Assembly (NCBI GenBank): GCA_002402725.1
Contig: DHGL01000037.1
Location: 1 to 15,667 of the forward strand
DNA length: 15,667 nt
Source: Anaerolineaceae bacterium UBA4799
Lineage (GTDB): Bacteria > Chloroflexota > Anaerolineae > Anaerolineales > Anaerolineaceae
Reading direction: 5' to 3'
Positions within the stretch are counted from its first letter, which is position 1, and the number at the start of each line of letters is the position of its first letter. The position numbers and the translations under genes were made by a program. Below the pieces are notes generated by a model. That model searched no databases, had not been told where the DNA came from, and saw only the letters and a program-made list of their open reading frames with translations. This document shows positions 1 to 7,987 of the stretch, piece after piece.

Positions 1-2465
1 TCGATGATTGCATATTTTTCTTCAGGGATGGTAATATCAGCAACGGCAATCGTGGTACCAGACTTCATGGCGTACTCAAAACCGATGTCCTTGATGGCAT
101 CTGCCACAGTGGTCGTTACAGTTTCACCGCAAAGGTCATATACATCAGCGATGAGGTCTTTCACTCCGGATTTTTCAAGGACCATGTTGATAAACCGAAC
201 TTCATCAGGCAGAATCCGGTTGAAGAGCACACGACCAACCGTAGTATCGATCATTCTGGTTTCAGGTCTGAGCAGGCGCTTGTTCTCGGTGTCGAACCAG
301 GTGGTCATTCTGATTTTTATGTTGGAATGAAGGTCCACCTGATCCAGGTTGTAGGCCAGTTCGACTTCATCCATATCCGCAAATACCCGGCCATCGCCTT
401 TATGCTTGCGGTCATCCTGAACAGTTAGATAGTAAATGCCCAGCACCATATCCTTGGACGGGCTGATGATTGGTTCGCCGTCGGCAGGTTTGAGCAAATT
501 CTTTGAGGAGAGCATCAGGGTCCGCGCTTCGTGAACAGCTTTATCCGAGAGCGGCACGTGTACAGCCATCTGGTCACCATCAAAGTCAGCATTGAAAGCC
601 GTTGTCACCAACGGGTGAAGTTGAATGGCGCTGCCTTCGATAAGGATGGGTTCAAAAGCCTGGATACCCAGGCGGTGCAGGGTCGGCGCGCGGTTGAGCA
701 TCACCGGTCTTTCCTTAATAACCTCTTCGAGCACCTCGTATACCTCAGGTCGGTTGCGTTCGATCAAGCGGCGGGCCGATTTTACATTCGCCGCGTAGCT
801 ATGCTGCACGAGGCGTGACACTACAAAGGGTCTGAACAACTCCAGTGCCATTGTTTTTGGCAGACCGCATTGGTAGAGTTTCAATTTTGGTCCTACGACA
901 ATTACCGAGCGACCTGAATAATCCACGCGCTTTCCAAGCAGGTTGCGGCGGAAACGGCCTTTCTTCCCCTTAAGCATGTCACTGAGTGATTTCAATTCAC
1001 GCCGGCCGCGGCGTGAGAGCGCCTTACCGCGCTGAGAGTTATCAATAAGCGAGTCAACTGCTTCCTGGAGCATGCGTTTTTCATTGCGTACAATTACATC
1101 AGGAGCGCCAAGTTCGAGCAGTCTCTTCAGTCGGTTGTTGCGGTTGATGACACGTCGATACAGGTCATTCATATCGGAAGTGGCAAACCGACCGCCATCG
1201 AGCGGAACCATCGGGCGCAAGTCAGGCGGGATGACCGGAAGCACGGTCAGGATCATCCATTCAGGCCGGTTGCCAGAACGGCGGAAGGACTCTATCACTT
1301 TAAGGCGTGTTGTGGCTTTTTTGCGCTTCTGTTTGCTTTTTGTCGTGCGGACTTCTGTCCAAAGGTCTTCTGCCAGCTTGTCCAGGTCAATACGGCGTAG
1401 AATATCGTAAAATGCCTCAGCGCCCATATCTGCCCTGAACACCTGTCCCCAGCGTGATTTCAATTCACGGTAACGGCTCTCCGTAAGGAAGGTGAAGGGA
1501 CGGAGTTCTTCCAATTCATCGCGCATCTTGCCAGAATGATCATGTGATTCTGTAGATTGATCCTCCAGCTGGTTGCGCAGTTCATCCATGGTGACTTCAG
1601 CTTCAGCTTTGACCTGGTTAACAGCCATTTTGAGCTGTTCACGGTCCATTTCCAATTGCTTTTTATACTCGCCTTCAATCTCTTCCAGACGTTCCTTTAC
1701 TGCTTTCTGCACGCTGGCGATGTGCAGGGGGGCAATGGTTTCACCCTTGTCCGCAATCATCACATCGGCGGTCTCGAAGAGTATCTTCTTTTTGGCGGCT
1801 TTACCTGATTGTTCGGTAAGCTGTCGTTCAAGGGATTGCCCTTCCTGGATGACCGGTTCGAGTTTTGAAGTGATCTGTTCTTCGGCTTTTGATTCAATCT
1901 CTTTCAAGCGGTTCTGTAATTCGGCAACCTTCTTGTCTCTGCCTAATTTAACATCCAGGATCTGTGCATTGACACGGTTGGCCTGCTCCAGCTCGGAATC
2001 ATTGATTTCATCGACCAGCCTGCGCAACGCTTTCTGCCGGGCTTCATCATCCACAAAGGTGACGATGTACTGGGCAAAGTAAAGCACGCGGTCCAGGTTA
2101 CGCCTTGAAATATCCAGCAGCAAACCCAGGTAAGAGGGAATCCTGCGGGTGTACCAGATGTGAGCAACCGGGGTCGCCAGGTCAATGTGCCCCATGCGTT
2201 CGCGGCGAACTGAAGAACGGGTAACTTCTACACCACACTTATCGCAAACAATGCCTTTGTAACGGGGATTCTTGTACTTTCCACAATAGCACTGATAATC
2301 TCGCGACGGACCAAAGATGGCTTCACAAAAAAGACCATCTTTTTCTGGTCGTAACCTGCGATAGTTGATGGTTTCGGGTTTAAGTACCTCACCATATGAC
2401 CAGCTTCGAATAGTTTCAGGGGATGCGAGATTGATCCGGAGTGCGACTAAACTTTTTGTTTCCAC
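1..2465 (-). CDS. rpoC: DNA-directed RNA polymerase beta' subunit (partial, C-terminus beyond the left edge)
   Basis: This is the largest catalytic subunit of RNA polymerase. The reading frame stays open to the left edge, so 821 residues are visible and the C-terminal part, including the trigger loop, is missing. The start is a GTG at 2465-2463, five bases after a perfect AGGAGG; the protein then begins with [10 protein letters not shown], followed by the conserved IRSWSYGEV and KPETINYR segments. The N-terminal zinc ribbon has Cys59, Cys61, Cys74 and Cys77. The switch and template region reads [16 protein letters not shown] (about 511-526). The magnesium-binding motif NADFDGD lies at 625-631 with Asp627, Asp629 and Asp631. 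Compared with E. coli, where these aspartates are 460/462/464, about 167 extra residues lie between the zinc ribbon and the segment around MGAEAF; residues about 141-330 are charged and helical, with coiled-coil character. Thermus has its non-conserved domain at the same site. The gene just upstream is a histidine kinase, not rpoB. Identification is certain. Confidence 0.98.
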   Translation of the reverse strand, partial: METKSLVALRINLASPETIRSWSYGEVLKPETINYRRLRPEKDGLFCEAIFGPSRDYQCYCGKYKNPRYKGIVCDKCGVEVTRSSVRRERMGHIDLATPVAHIWYTRRIPSYLGLLLDISRRNLDRVLYFAQYIVTFVDDEARQKALRRLVDEINDSELEQANRVNAQILDVKLGRDKKVAELQNRLKEIESKAEEQITSKLEPVIQEGQSLERQLTEQSGKAAKKKILFETADVMIADKGETIAPLHIASVQKAVKERLEEIEGEYKKQLEMDREQLKMAVNQVKAEAEVTMDELRNQLEDQSTESHDHSGKMRDELEELRPFTFLTESRYRELKSRWGQVFRADMGAEAFYDILRRIDLDKLAEDLWTEVRTTKSKQKRKKATTRLKVIESFRRSGNRPEWMILTVLPVIPPDLRPMVPLDGGRFATSDMNDLYRRVINRNNRLKRLLELGAPDVIVRNEKRMLQEAVDSLIDNSQRGKALSRRGRRELKSLSDMLKGKKGRFRRNLLGKRVDYSGRSVIVVGPKLKLYQCGLPKTMALELFRPFVVSRLVQHSYAANVKSARRLIERNRPEVYEVLEEVIKERPVMLNRAPTLHRLGIQAFEPILIEGSAIQLHPLVTTAFNADFDGDQMAVHVPLSDKAVHEARTLMLSSKNLLKPADGEPIISPSKDMVLGIYYLTVQDDRKHKGDGRVFADMDEVELAYNLDQVDLHSNIKIRMTTWFDTENKRLLRPETRMIDTTVGRVLFNRILPDEVRFINMVLEKSGVKDLIADVYDLCGETVTTTVADAIKDIGFEYAMKSGTTIAVADITIPEEKYAII

Positions 2466-2470
2466 TAATG

Positions 2471-2476
2471 CCTCCT
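2471..2476 (-). promoter_or_regulatory. Ribosome binding site of rpoC
   Basis: On the minus strand this is AGGAGG, five bases before the GTG at 2465. It is a full anti-16S match at good spacing and decides the GTG start, since there is no ATG near the conserved N-terminus of RpoC. Confidence 0.85.
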
Positions 2477-2557
2477 GAATGTAAGACCTACGCGGTAAAA
2501 AACGGAATTGCCCAATTAGAACGCAAGCAAATAGCCATGGAAAGGCAATATTCCGCC

Positions 2558-2573
2558 ATTGTATACATGCAAT
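2558..2573. repeat. Short imperfect inverted repeat upstream of rpoC
   Basis: The sixteen bases ATTGTATACATGCAAT have perfect ATTG/CAAT arms and match their reverse complement at 12 of 16 positions. It lies about 93 bases before the rpoC start and overlaps the candidate -10 box, so it could be an operator. An AT-rich spacer can produce such a palindrome by chance, and no second copy was noticed elsewhere in the window. Confidence 0.2.
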
Positions 2574-2590
2574 CTAATATTCTACCACAA
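2560..2590 (-). promoter_or_regulatory. Possible promoter for rpoC (weak match)
   Basis: The spacer between the kinase stop and the rpoC start (2466-2594) is the only gap in the window long enough for a separate promoter. On the minus strand TTGTGG (2590-2585) and TATACA (2565-2560) resemble -35 and -10 boxes, but they are 19 bases apart, longer than the usual 17. The -10-like box falls inside an imperfect inverted repeat. The boxes are seen in the sequence; promoter function is a guess. Read-through from the kinase gene is an alternative, because no terminator is visible before it. Confidence 0.25.
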
Positions 2591-2594
2591 ATAT

Positions 2595-5500
2595 CTAGAT
2601 TTCTTGGTTTTTCTTTGTTCCTGTTGCCTGATAGTGAGAAGGGATTTCCAGGAAGAAGGTGCTACCCTTACCCAATTGACTTTCGAGCCATGCCCTTCCC
2701 TGGTGCCGTTCCGCGATGGACTTGACAATCGATAAACCCACCCCCCATTCCTTTTTCAGGGTTCCATCTGTGTTTCTTCTGACACTCTCGAATACATGTG
2801 GCTGGTCAAGCGGCGCAATCCCCGGACCATGGTCCTGGATCTCAAAAACCACGCTATTTTCATTAACCTGCAGGCGTAAATTCACCTGGCTGCCCAACGG
2901 AGAAAACTTCACCGCATTATCCAGCAGGTTATGCAATGCGCGCTGCAAGAGCACCCTGTCCGCTTCGATGGTCAGGTTTTGTGCAAGTGTCAGTTCGCGC
3001 AGAATCTGTATCTTGCGGTGCTTGATCTGCGGCTGCATCTCTTCGATTACCTCATCCAGCAGGTCAGATGGCGACACTCTCTCCACCTGTAGTTGGATAC
3101 CCGAATCGATTCTGCGCATGTCCAGAAGGTTATCAGCCATTCTGGAGATGTCATCGATTCCGTCCAGAATTTTTTGCGAGTAATCGCGCTGTTGGTCATT
3201 CAATTCACCCACCATCGGCAGCATGGAGGCATATCCGCGGATTAATATCAACGGGGTTTTCAAGTCATGACTGACGGTGGATACGTACTCCGACTTCATT
3301 TTCTCCAATTGCTTATAATCCGTGACATCTCTCAACACGCAGACCTTGCCCAGGTGCTGGCTTTCCACCGCCACCGGAGAAACCGAAACCAGGTAAATAT
3401 GATGGTCCTCTAGTTCCATTTCTTCAGCCCGACTTTCTGTTGGGCTGGTGCTGGTGATGAACTCTTTCAAGGTTTTCGAAATGATCTCACCGCTGCTGGT
3501 ATTTCCTTGAGCATTCAAGCGAATCAGCAGGGTCATTTCTTCCGCAGCCTGGTTTACTAGCAATAACTGACCACCTTCACCAGCCACCAACACCGGTTCA
3601 GGGGTGGAAGTTAATACAGATTCAAGTCGTTTTTTACCCACTTCAGCCTTCTGGTAGAGCAGCGAGTTGGTAACTGCCAGCAGCGCCTGTCCAGCCAGTG
3701 TATTAAGAAAACGAATCTCGGGCTCCAGGAAACGATGAGACTGTGTATAAACAACCCAGATAAACCCGGGATTCTCGCCGCTCTTATTCAGCGCAATAGC
3801 GGCTAGAGCAGAGGGGATGGCTGCCGTTTTAGGTAAACCCATTCGCCGGATCCTGGCTCTTGATGGGATGATTAAAATCGGTTCTTCCTGTACCTGTTCG
3901 AGCAGCAAATGGTCGAGATAGGCGTATTCCTCGGCTTCGTCACCCGAACGATAGGTTTCCAGGCCTTCATCCCAGCCTTGCTTCGTCCCTCTGGTCAAAA
4001 CCAGGCTGGCGGCATCAGCTCCATATGAGCGCAAGGCGTTCAACAGGTGCGCTGAAGTGGATTCCAGTGACAGGTCAGAAGCGATTCCCTGAGAAACTTT
4101 AAGCAGCGCGTCCAGTTCCTCCAACCGTGATTTCAGGCTGACCCGCATCTGTTCGAAGGCCGAGCTTAACCTGCCAATTTCATCCACTCCTCTTACCTCG
4201 ATGCGATTGTCCAGTTCACCTTTTGATATTTCATCAGCCTTGTTGGCCAAATGAACCAATGATTTGGTGAGTGTCTTAATCAGGTAGCGTAGTAATAAAT
4301 ACGCCAGCACGGAAATAACGAGAGAGATGACCAGCAGCGGGACGGCGATGCGCAGCGCCAATTGCTGCGAATAACTCGCGGGCATGGAAAGAATGACCTT
4401 CCAGCCGTTCCCGTCATCCACGGTCGCGTAGTTCATATACCGCGTACCCATTAAGCCGGGGTCTTCAAAATACCCGGAAACTGCGGGAATCTGCCCGGCA
4501 TAAACGGTCATAATCAGGTTGGGGTTGGTGTGATACAGGACACGGTTTGTCTCGTCAATGATCGCGCCTTGCCCTCCAGCCTCCGCCAGGTTTTGTAAGG
4601 CCAGCAGCGCCGGCTGCGAAAACAGGTTCATTGTCAGGTCTGTACGTGCGATGATCACGCCTTGCGCCAAACCATATTCATCAGGGATTGCGGCGATATA
4701 AGTGATTAACGCGGATTCAGCACCCGGGTTGGGCTGTATCACATAATTCTGTATCTGCACCCCATTCAGTGCCAGTTGGATACCCATTTCCTCTTCAGAG
4801 GATAGGCGGAACTCGCCAATCTCATTATCTGGATATCCGGTCAGAGGAGCCCCCGTTAAATCGAACACAAATATCTGTGAGAAAAATGGCAATTCACGCA
4901 TTTTTCCCTGCAGTATTTTTCTGAGTTGTTTTGTGTCATTTAAAGGAAGTTTCTGGTCCACCAACGCGGTGGTCAGACTTTGACCAGTTTCTAGAATGGG
5001 CGGGATATTCTCTGCGGCGATTCTGGAAGAATCTTTAAGTTGTGTCATCAGAATGTCGCGTGCCGCCCGACCGGCAACAATCCAATCAGCAATGACCAGG
5101 GTCATGAGTAATACCCCGACCAGCGGCAGGGCTATGTAAAGGATGCGGTTCTGTAAGCCGGTTTCGAGCGGAGAGGGTTCAAATGAGTCGAACTTCACCC
5201 AGTACCTTGACCTGACCACACGCAATGCTTCGCAGATGAGACCGGCAAATAGAAGTTGTATGGCTGAAGCGCTGATTAACACCCATGAGCGGGTGAACGC
5301 GTAATCGAGTTTTGCTGCCAGGTTGCCGTTGGTGCCAAAGAACGTACTGACCAGGAACAGGGGAATGGAAAGGAAAACCGCCATCACGGCAGCCCCGATC
5401 GGTTTACGCATGAAAGCAAAGAACCGGGTGCGATAATTCTGACGCATGGCGAGCGCTAAAACCATAGCCAGAGCGGATGTCTCAAGGGGGGTAAAAACGG

Positions 5501-5882
5501 AATGGGTGTTCCACAACGCGCTGAAAATGCCCGCGACGAATCCCAGAACGGCTGCCGGCCAAACGCCAAGCATGCCCCCGGACAGCAAAATCGGCACCAT
5601 CATAAAAACCATTACCGTGGGTGATTGGATCTCTCCCGGAATGTTAGGGAGAGGCACCTTGCTGTTTAGCGGCAGGTCAAAACCAAAAAACAAAGTACCG
5701 ATGATTGTTATCAGCCCCAGCATGAAGAATTGTCTCCAAAACCGAATTGGGCGCTGCCGGGTGAGGTCCTGACGGACGATCCAGAGAATCAACGCAGCCA
5801 TCACGAACCAGCCAATCCAGCCCATCAACTGGTAAGGCGTATCAAAAAAAGGCGCCGCGTCGAAGAGGTGTATTTTGATCAT
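2595..5882 (-). CDS. Large membrane sensor histidine kinase (polytopic membrane region, Cache-like, HAMP, GAF-like, PAS, HisKA, HATPase)
   Basis: This 1095-residue protein is predicted to sense a signal outside the membrane and inside the cell, autophosphorylate on His and pass the phosphate to a response regulator. About seven hydrophobic segments lie in residues 19-220 and another at 247-270. Residues 275-510 form an outer region with a Cache-like look (FVFDLTGAPL near 338 and AIIDETNRVLYHTNP near 440). A further membrane helix at about 511-533 leads into a HAMP segment (about 531-585) with the DEIGRL motif. A GAF-like region (about 600-740) and a PAS-like region (about 750-860) follow. The H-box is SHDLKTP with phospho-acceptor His872. 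The ATP-binding domain has its N-box at 983-993 (Asn985, Asn989), G1 DHGPG at 1017-1021, G2 GVG at 1047-1049 and G3 GKG at 1071-1073. All key residues are present, so it should be active. The start has no clear Shine-Dalgarno sequence and lies 19 bases after the C69 gene, suggesting coupled translation. No response regulator is in the window, and the ligand is unknown. Confidence 0.93.
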   Translation of the reverse strand: MIKIHLFDAAPFFDTPYQLMGWIGWFVMAALILWIVRQDLTRQRPIRFWRQFFMLGLITIIGTLFFGFDLPLNSKVPLPNIPGEIQSPTVMVFMMVPILLSGGMLGVWPAAVLGFVAGIFSALWNTHSVFTPLETSALAMVLALAMRQNYRTRFFAFMRKPIGAAVMAVFLSIPLFLVSTFFGTNGNLAAKLDYAFTRSWVLISASAIQLLFAGLICEALRVVRSRYWVKFDSFEPSPLETGLQNRILYIALPLVGVLLMTLVIADWIVAGRAARDILMTQLKDSSRIAAENIPPILETGQSLTTALVDQKLPLNDTKQLRKILQGKMRELPFFSQIFVFDLTGAPLTGYPDNEIGEFRLSSEEEMGIQLALNGVQIQNYVIQPNPGAESALITYIAAIPDEYGLAQGVIIARTDLTMNLFSQPALLALQNLAEAGGQGAIIDETNRVLYHTNPNLIMTVYAGQIPAVSGYFEDPGLMGTRYMNYATVDDGNGWKVILSMPASYSQQLALRIAVPLLVISLVISVLAYLLLRYLIKTLTKSLVHLANKADEISKGELDNRIEVRGVDEIGRLSSAFEQMRVSLKSRLEELDALLKVSQGIASDLSLESTSAHLLNALRSYGADAASLVLTRGTKQGWDEGLETYRSGDEAEEYAYLDHLLLEQVQEEPILIIPSRARIRRMGLPKTAAIPSALAAIALNKSGENPGFIWVVYTQSHRFLEPEIRFLNTLAGQALLAVTNSLLYQKAEVGKKRLESVLTSTPEPVLVAGEGGQLLLVNQAAEEMTLLIRLNAQGNTSSGEIISKTLKEFITSTSPTESRAEEMELEDHHIYLVSVSPVAVESQHLGKVCVLRDVTDYKQLEKMKSEYVSTVSHDLKTPLILIRGYASMLPMVGELNDQQRDYSQKILDGIDDISRMADNLLDMRRIDSGIQLQVERVSPSDLLDEVIEEMQPQIKHRKIQILRELTLAQNLTIEADRVLLQRALHNLLDNAVKFSPLGSQVNLRLQVNENSVVFEIQDHGPGIAPLDQPHVFESVRRNTDGTLKKEWGVGLSIVKSIAERHQGRAWLESQLGKGSTFFLEIPSHYQATGTKKNQEI

Positions 5883-5901
5883 CTTACAATATGATACAAC
5901 T

Positions 5902-7233
5902 TTATTTCAATTTCGCCTGAGCATCAAGCTTATTCCAGGCAAACCGGTAAAGCAAGCGGTTCAGCCGGGTCAATTTCATACCTTTGATTTGTTCAGACCA
6001 ACTTCTTTCAATCTCATCCGCCTGTTGAAATGCATTTATAGAAATTTGCCGCCTCTCCTGGACTGTGGAGCCGCTGGCGCTGGTGACCTTTTTGAACAAC
6101 TCAGTTTCAAATTTTTCTTGATCCCCTCTTAGTACAGCGATCCGAGTCTGGTAATCCCGCGCAATTTCCCGCTGCAGCACCTCATGACGCCAGTATAACG
6201 CGGCCTGGTCGTATTCGCCCGTGGGGGCTTTGCCGGTTTCGGGGATTCCCGCATCCAACCACACCGGTTTGAAAAGCGATGTGCAGGGCACAGCCGTCGC
6301 GGTCACCCAATGTTCAGATCGCCCACCGCTGCGGAGAACAGATACCATGGAACCTGCGGTCTGGTTTTCTCGTACCGGTCCCCACCCCGCGTGCATGCAC
6401 ACATCCGCGCCAGTGATCGCACGATCAGGTGACCAGGAGGGTTTTATTTCCCGCGTGTGCGAGCGCAGAACCTGCATCATGCTTCGGGCTGTGATACTTC
6501 CTTTTTGGGTTCTCAGGCTATCGGTTGTACAGGCCTGTCGACTGCGCCCGGCTGCAAACGTGGTATAGATGGGTTCTGAATAGCATCTGGCAAAATTAAA
6601 ATCTTCTTTTGAACGGCACCAGCCATTCTTCACCGCACTGTTGACCAGGTTCGCAGAACTCAGATCCCATTTTTCCCCAATGGTGATGGCGTTTGAAATG
6701 CTGCGCACATCTTTGACTTTTTCCGCCGCCCACTCCTTGCCCGAAGTTTCCAGAACCCAGGCTTCCCTGGAGTCGCAAATGAGAAAACTGTTGTGATAGT
6801 ACATTTTGTGGCTAAAACCGCAGTTCCCACCCTGTCCATATTCTTCCAACAGATGAATCATCACCTGCATCGCGGCTTCAGCGCTATCGGTACGTTCCAA
6901 CGCCAGCCGAAGGAAATCCATGCCAATGAGACCTGGTTCTTTGCCATAGGGTGTACGCGTGAAGACTGCTTCATTGCCAATGGTTACCCCGTGCTCATTA
7001 CTTCCCATCTCCGCACCCCATATCCAAAAAGGCTTAGCCAGCAGCACCTGGTATGTCGCAGAAACCTGGGGAATTTCAATGTATGTGCATTTCACAGTAG
7101 AACCAGGCGGGTGCTGCGCCGCGGGAAGAATCACCACCTCATGCGCTTCATTGGGATGCCGGTCCGAATTCTTGCCGAAAATGACGTTGCCGTCCGCAGT
7201 GGAATTGCCCAGAGCAACGATAGTATCGCACAT
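5902..7233 (-). CDS. Secernin-like family C69 N-terminal-nucleophile hydrolase (putative dipeptidase or amidohydrolase)
   Basis: This 443-residue protein begins MCDTIVALG, followed by ADG (13-15), FGKNSDR (19-25) and NE (28-29), the hallmark of secernins and peptidase family C69. In this family the initiator Met or a short propeptide is removed, exposing the Cys (here Cys2) as N-terminal nucleophile. Here Cys2 directly follows Met, so simple Met removal would be enough. Further family features are WGAEMGSNEHGV (72-83), IGNEA (85-89), the GLIGMDFLRLALER segment (about 101-114) and SFLICDSREAWVLET (149-163). There is no signal peptide, so it is probably cytoplasmic. Family members include bacterial dipeptidases; the true substrate cannot be read from the sequence. 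The last 70 or so residues are helical and charged. A perfect AGGAGG stands five bases before the ATG. The gene follows cmk by 46 bases and precedes the kinase by 19. Confidence 0.9.
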   Translation of the reverse strand: MCDTIVALGNSTADGNVIFGKNSDRHPNEAHEVVILPAAQHPPGSTVKCTYIEIPQVSATYQVLLAKPFWIWGAEMGSNEHGVTIGNEAVFTRTPYGKEPGLIGMDFLRLALERTDSAEAAMQVMIHLLEEYGQGGNCGFSHKMYYHNSFLICDSREAWVLETSGKEWAAEKVKDVRSISNAITIGEKWDLSSANLVNSAVKNGWCRSKEDFNFARCYSEPIYTTFAAGRSRQACTTDSLRTQKGSITARSMMQVLRSHTREIKPSWSPDRAITGADVCMHAGWGPVRENQTAGSMVSVLRSGGRSEHWVTATAVPCTSLFKPVWLDAGIPETGKAPTGEYDQAALYWRHEVLQREIARDYQTRIAVLRGDQEKFETELFKKVTSASGSTVQERRQISINAFQQADEIERSWSEQIKGMKLTRLNRLLYRFAWNKLDAQAKLK

Positions 7234-7238
7234 GGTTA

Positions 7239-7244
7239 CCTCCT
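7239..7244 (-). promoter_or_regulatory. Ribosome binding site of the secernin-like gene
   Basis: On the minus strand AAGGAGGT (7245-7238) lies just before the ATG at 7233, with five bases between AGGAGG and the start. It is the strongest Shine-Dalgarno among the genes from 15667 down to 2595. It places the catalytic Cys exactly at position 2, which supports this start. Confidence 0.85.
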
Positions 7245-7279
7245 TATCATTGGAGCAAATGTTAAGAATCAGTTTGGGT

Positions 7280-7987
7280 TCAAGGTTTCACGATGGCAAG
7301 CGTCTCTTCCAGCACTTCTTCAATCGTCTTGCCGTCTGTATCAATGATTACCGCGTCTGCTGCCGGTTTGAGCGGAGCGTGTATCCGGGTTGAGTCAATC
7401 CTATCCCGTCTCAATATGGATTGCAGCACCTCTTCAAAAGTGTGCGATTCTCCGCGCTGCAGCATCTCTTTTAGACGCCGCCTGGCTCTCTCCTCTGGAG
7501 AGGCTTCCAGGTAAATCTTGTATCGCGCATCAGGAAACACCACCGTGCCGATATCCCGCCCCACCATTACCATATTTCCGCGCATGCCAATATCCCGCTG
7601 GCGCTCCGTCAGAATCTTTCTGACGCCCCGATAAGTGGAGACTGGCGAAACGTTCTGGTCAACTTTTGGGGTGCGTATCTCCCAGGTTACATCTTCACCA
7701 TTCATCAACACATCCATCACCCTGCCATCCTGAACAGTCGGAGGTTGGACATCGATTTGAATAGATGCTGTCAGGTTGGTAACAGCGGCTTCGTCCTCCA
7801 CCCCGCCCAGGTCAGTCATCGCCGCGAGCGTCGCCGCCCGGTACATGACGCCGGTATCGAAATAAAAGAATCCAAGCCGTTCAGCGAGCCTTTTCGCCAG
7901 CGTTGATTTGCCCGATGCCGCGGGACCATCAATAGCGATGACCAGAGGTTTTTCATGATTGTGCAAAGCGTCGCTCCCTGTTCTCAT
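7280..7987 (-). CDS. cmk: Cytidylate kinase (CMP/dCMP kinase)
   Basis: Cmk transfers phosphate from ATP to CMP or dCMP in pyrimidine nucleotide recycling, in the cytoplasm. The 235-residue product has the P-loop GPAASGKS (21-28), the nucleotide-binding segment FDTGVMYRA (43-51), the CMP-binding GRDIGTVVFPDA (143-154), the lid-type arginines near RARRR (167-171) and RRDRIDSTR (193-201). The length suits the bacterial Cmk family. The ATG at 7987 overlaps the TGA of the upstream gene as ATGA, which implies translational coupling. However, family members usually start only three to five residues before the VIAIDGP strand. A TTG at codon 8, seven bases after AGGGAG, is therefore a credible alternative start giving a protein seven residues shorter. 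The 3' neighbour starts 46 bases later without a visible terminator. Confidence 0.96.
   Translation of the reverse strand: MRTGSDALHNHEKPLVIAIDGPAASGKSTLAKRLAERLGFFYFDTGVMYRAATLAAMTDLGGVEDEAAVTNLTASIQIDVQPPTVQDGRVMDVLMNGEDVTWEIRTPKVDQNVSPVSTYRGVRKILTERQRDIGMRGNMVMVGRDIGTVVFPDARYKIYLEASPEERARRRLKEMLQRGESHTFEEVLQSILRRDRIDSTRIHAPLKPAADAVIIDTDGKTIEEVLEETLAIVKP

Noticed and set aside
1460..2185. Minus-strand frames of 72 and 80 codons and a plus-strand frame of 169 codons within rpoC
   Set aside because: These overlap the helical insertion of RpoC in other frames. The rpoC frame itself is unbroken from 2465 to the window edge, so no frameshift or nested gene is needed.
2495..2525. Possible terminator between the kinase gene and rpoC
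   Set aside because: A T-run follows a CAATT/AATTG pair on the minus strand, but the stem is only five AT-rich pairs with a two-base loop, too weak for a rho-independent terminator.
6793..7393. Two plus-strand open frames of 144 and 184 codons over the C69 gene
   Set aside because: Both are antisense to the secernin-like gene, whose family motifs and strong ribosome site leave no doubt about the coding strand.
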